Positions 63,248 to 64,000 of a stretch of DNA of 64,000 bases are shown in pieces. How positions within the stretch are numbered: the first letter of the stretch is position 1; each line of letters opens with the position of its first letter. The stretch is from an uncultured Photobacterium sp. (lineage in GTDB: Bacteria > Pseudomonadota > Gammaproteobacteria > Enterobacterales > Vibrionaceae), in assembly GCF_947502415.1 (NCBI RefSeq), contig NZ_CANMZV010000004.1:215052-279051 (forward strand). The letters are read 5' to 3'. The notes below the pieces were generated by a model. That model was not told the DNA's origin and searched no databases. It saw nothing but the letters and a program-made list of their open reading frames with translations. The translations under genes were made by a program, and so were the position numbers.

Positions 63248-64000
63248 GATGTTTCACTCCATGTATTAGATCAAATAGTTACATAACAAGTTACGTAGCT
63301 TCTTGGGATTAATTCCCCTGTTTTTAGTTTTATTTTTTCGTTACAGAACGTCTTAAAAAAGCAATTCCCTGTAAGGTTTTTTATTGTAAGGAAGATATTT
63401 TAAAGCCGAAAAATATAATGCCTATGACTCTTTTTGTTACAAACAAGCCACAATCCATATAAGTCACTTTATTACAGGTTATGACTCTCGCTTCAACACC
63501 TTCTAAAACAAAGATGTAAGAAATAAAACGTGCAAATAACCACCACTCATTGCGCACAAACTTGAAACAATCATTTTCAAAATACTTACTAATAATCAAG
63601 CGAGATAACTAATGATTTTATTTTTTGCGCACTGTAACCGAAAAACAAATCAGTAACCACCAGACGCCATGTTGTAATATAACAACAAAAGCAATCATTT
63701 TAATGCTTCTTACTTCACTATCTGTAATTTAATTACAAAGCAAAACCAATACAGCATCTATAAAATAAATACTCATCTGGGTTAACTCCTGCTTTCCGGC
63801 AAAAGGAGATGTAACAGAAACAGTATCTATTGCTCCCCTATCCATTTCAAAAACACTCGATTTATACATTCACTATGTTCAGCTAAATCATATTTTCGAA
63901 ATAACACATACAGCTCATAGTTAGGTCATGACGCCAACTTGTTGAACTAACATCTGTAGAACTCACGCTCAATGAATGTGCCAATTACCTTGTCATGCAT
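63248..64000. other. Long AT-rich region upstream of the lactate permease
   Basis: About 750 bases to the window end with no supported gene. A 72-codon minus frame (63381-63599) lacks a ribosome-binding site and recognisable domain. The permease promoter lies in the first part; a further gene may begin beyond the window. Confidence 0.45.

Noticed and set aside
63381..63599. 72-codon minus-strand frame upstream of the lactate permease
   Set aside because: No ribosome-binding site or domain; it lies in AT-rich DNA.
1..64000. Prophage, insertion-sequence transposase or replication origin
   Set aside because: No integrase, transposase, capsid, replication initiator or iteron cluster was seen in the translated frames.

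Overview
The window looks like a piece of a Vibrionaceae chromosome, most likely Photobacterium or a close relative. This is inferred from gene content: a trimethylamine-N-oxide reductase pair, a Vibrio-type haemolysin next to a thermolabile-haemolysin/lecithinase, two chitinases, an ArsJ arsenic operon of the marine Vibrio type, and a yccA-tusE-acyP-rlmI-yccT neighbourhood arranged as in other gammaproteobacteria. No phage, insertion-sequence transposase, plasmid or CRISPR functions were seen.

Region by region. Positions 1-2900 hold the end of a TorC-type multihaem cytochrome and the complete TorA-type molybdoenzyme (anaerobic TMAO respiration). They are followed by a decayed hydrolase gene, a DJ-1/PfpI plus glyoxalase-I pair (3.8-4.9 kb), and a secreted toxin pair (5.3-8.5 kb): a leukocidin-fold pore-forming cytolysin and a GDSL phospholipase. 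From 8.6 to 16.2 kb are a large PAS-GGDEF-EAL protein, a glutamate/Na+ symporter, a YdcH-family protein and an OFA-type MFS carrier. From 16.9 to 21.4 kb are two di-haem cytochrome c peroxidase/MauG-like proteins that share an identical translation leader. tRNA-Asp and tRNA-Ser genes (21.5-21.8 kb), a SPOR protein and an orphan amino-acid binding lipoprotein follow. The housekeeping block yccA-tusE-acyP-[MCP]-rlmI-[TSUP]-yccT fills 24.9-30.8 kb. A broken EAL-HDOD gene, a large multidomain chitinase, an L,D-transpeptidase-like protein and alanine dehydrogenase bring the map to 37.7 kb.

Two accessory systems stand out. The first (39.6-43.5 kb) is an arsenate detoxification locus: an ArsC-ArsR fusion, a dual-specificity-like phosphatase, a GAPDH and ArsJ. 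It has two ATAT-rich inverted-repeat operator candidates lying on promoter-like elements. The expected chemistry is GAPDH making 1-arseno-3-phosphoglycerate and ArsJ exporting it. The second (about 43.6-54.5 kb) looks like a neutral-lipid (wax ester) locus: an alpha/beta hydrolase, a GMC alcohol dehydrogenase, a two-domain fatty acyl-CoA reductase, an acyl-CoA-binding protein, a wax ester synthase/DGAT with a coiled-coil tail, a phasin, a 750-residue acetyl-CoA hydrolase/transferase family protein and a tiny four-cysteine protein. Together these could make fatty alcohol from acyl-CoA, esterify it, coat the inclusion and mobilise it again.

The last 9 kb hold a YgjV-like membrane protein, a large secreted protein with DUF11-like repeats, a membrane diguanylate cyclase, a second chitinase and an L-lactate permease. 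Dispersed intergenic repeats (39.4, 49.3 and 54.7 kb) and two pseudogenes show ongoing small-scale decay and repeat mobility.
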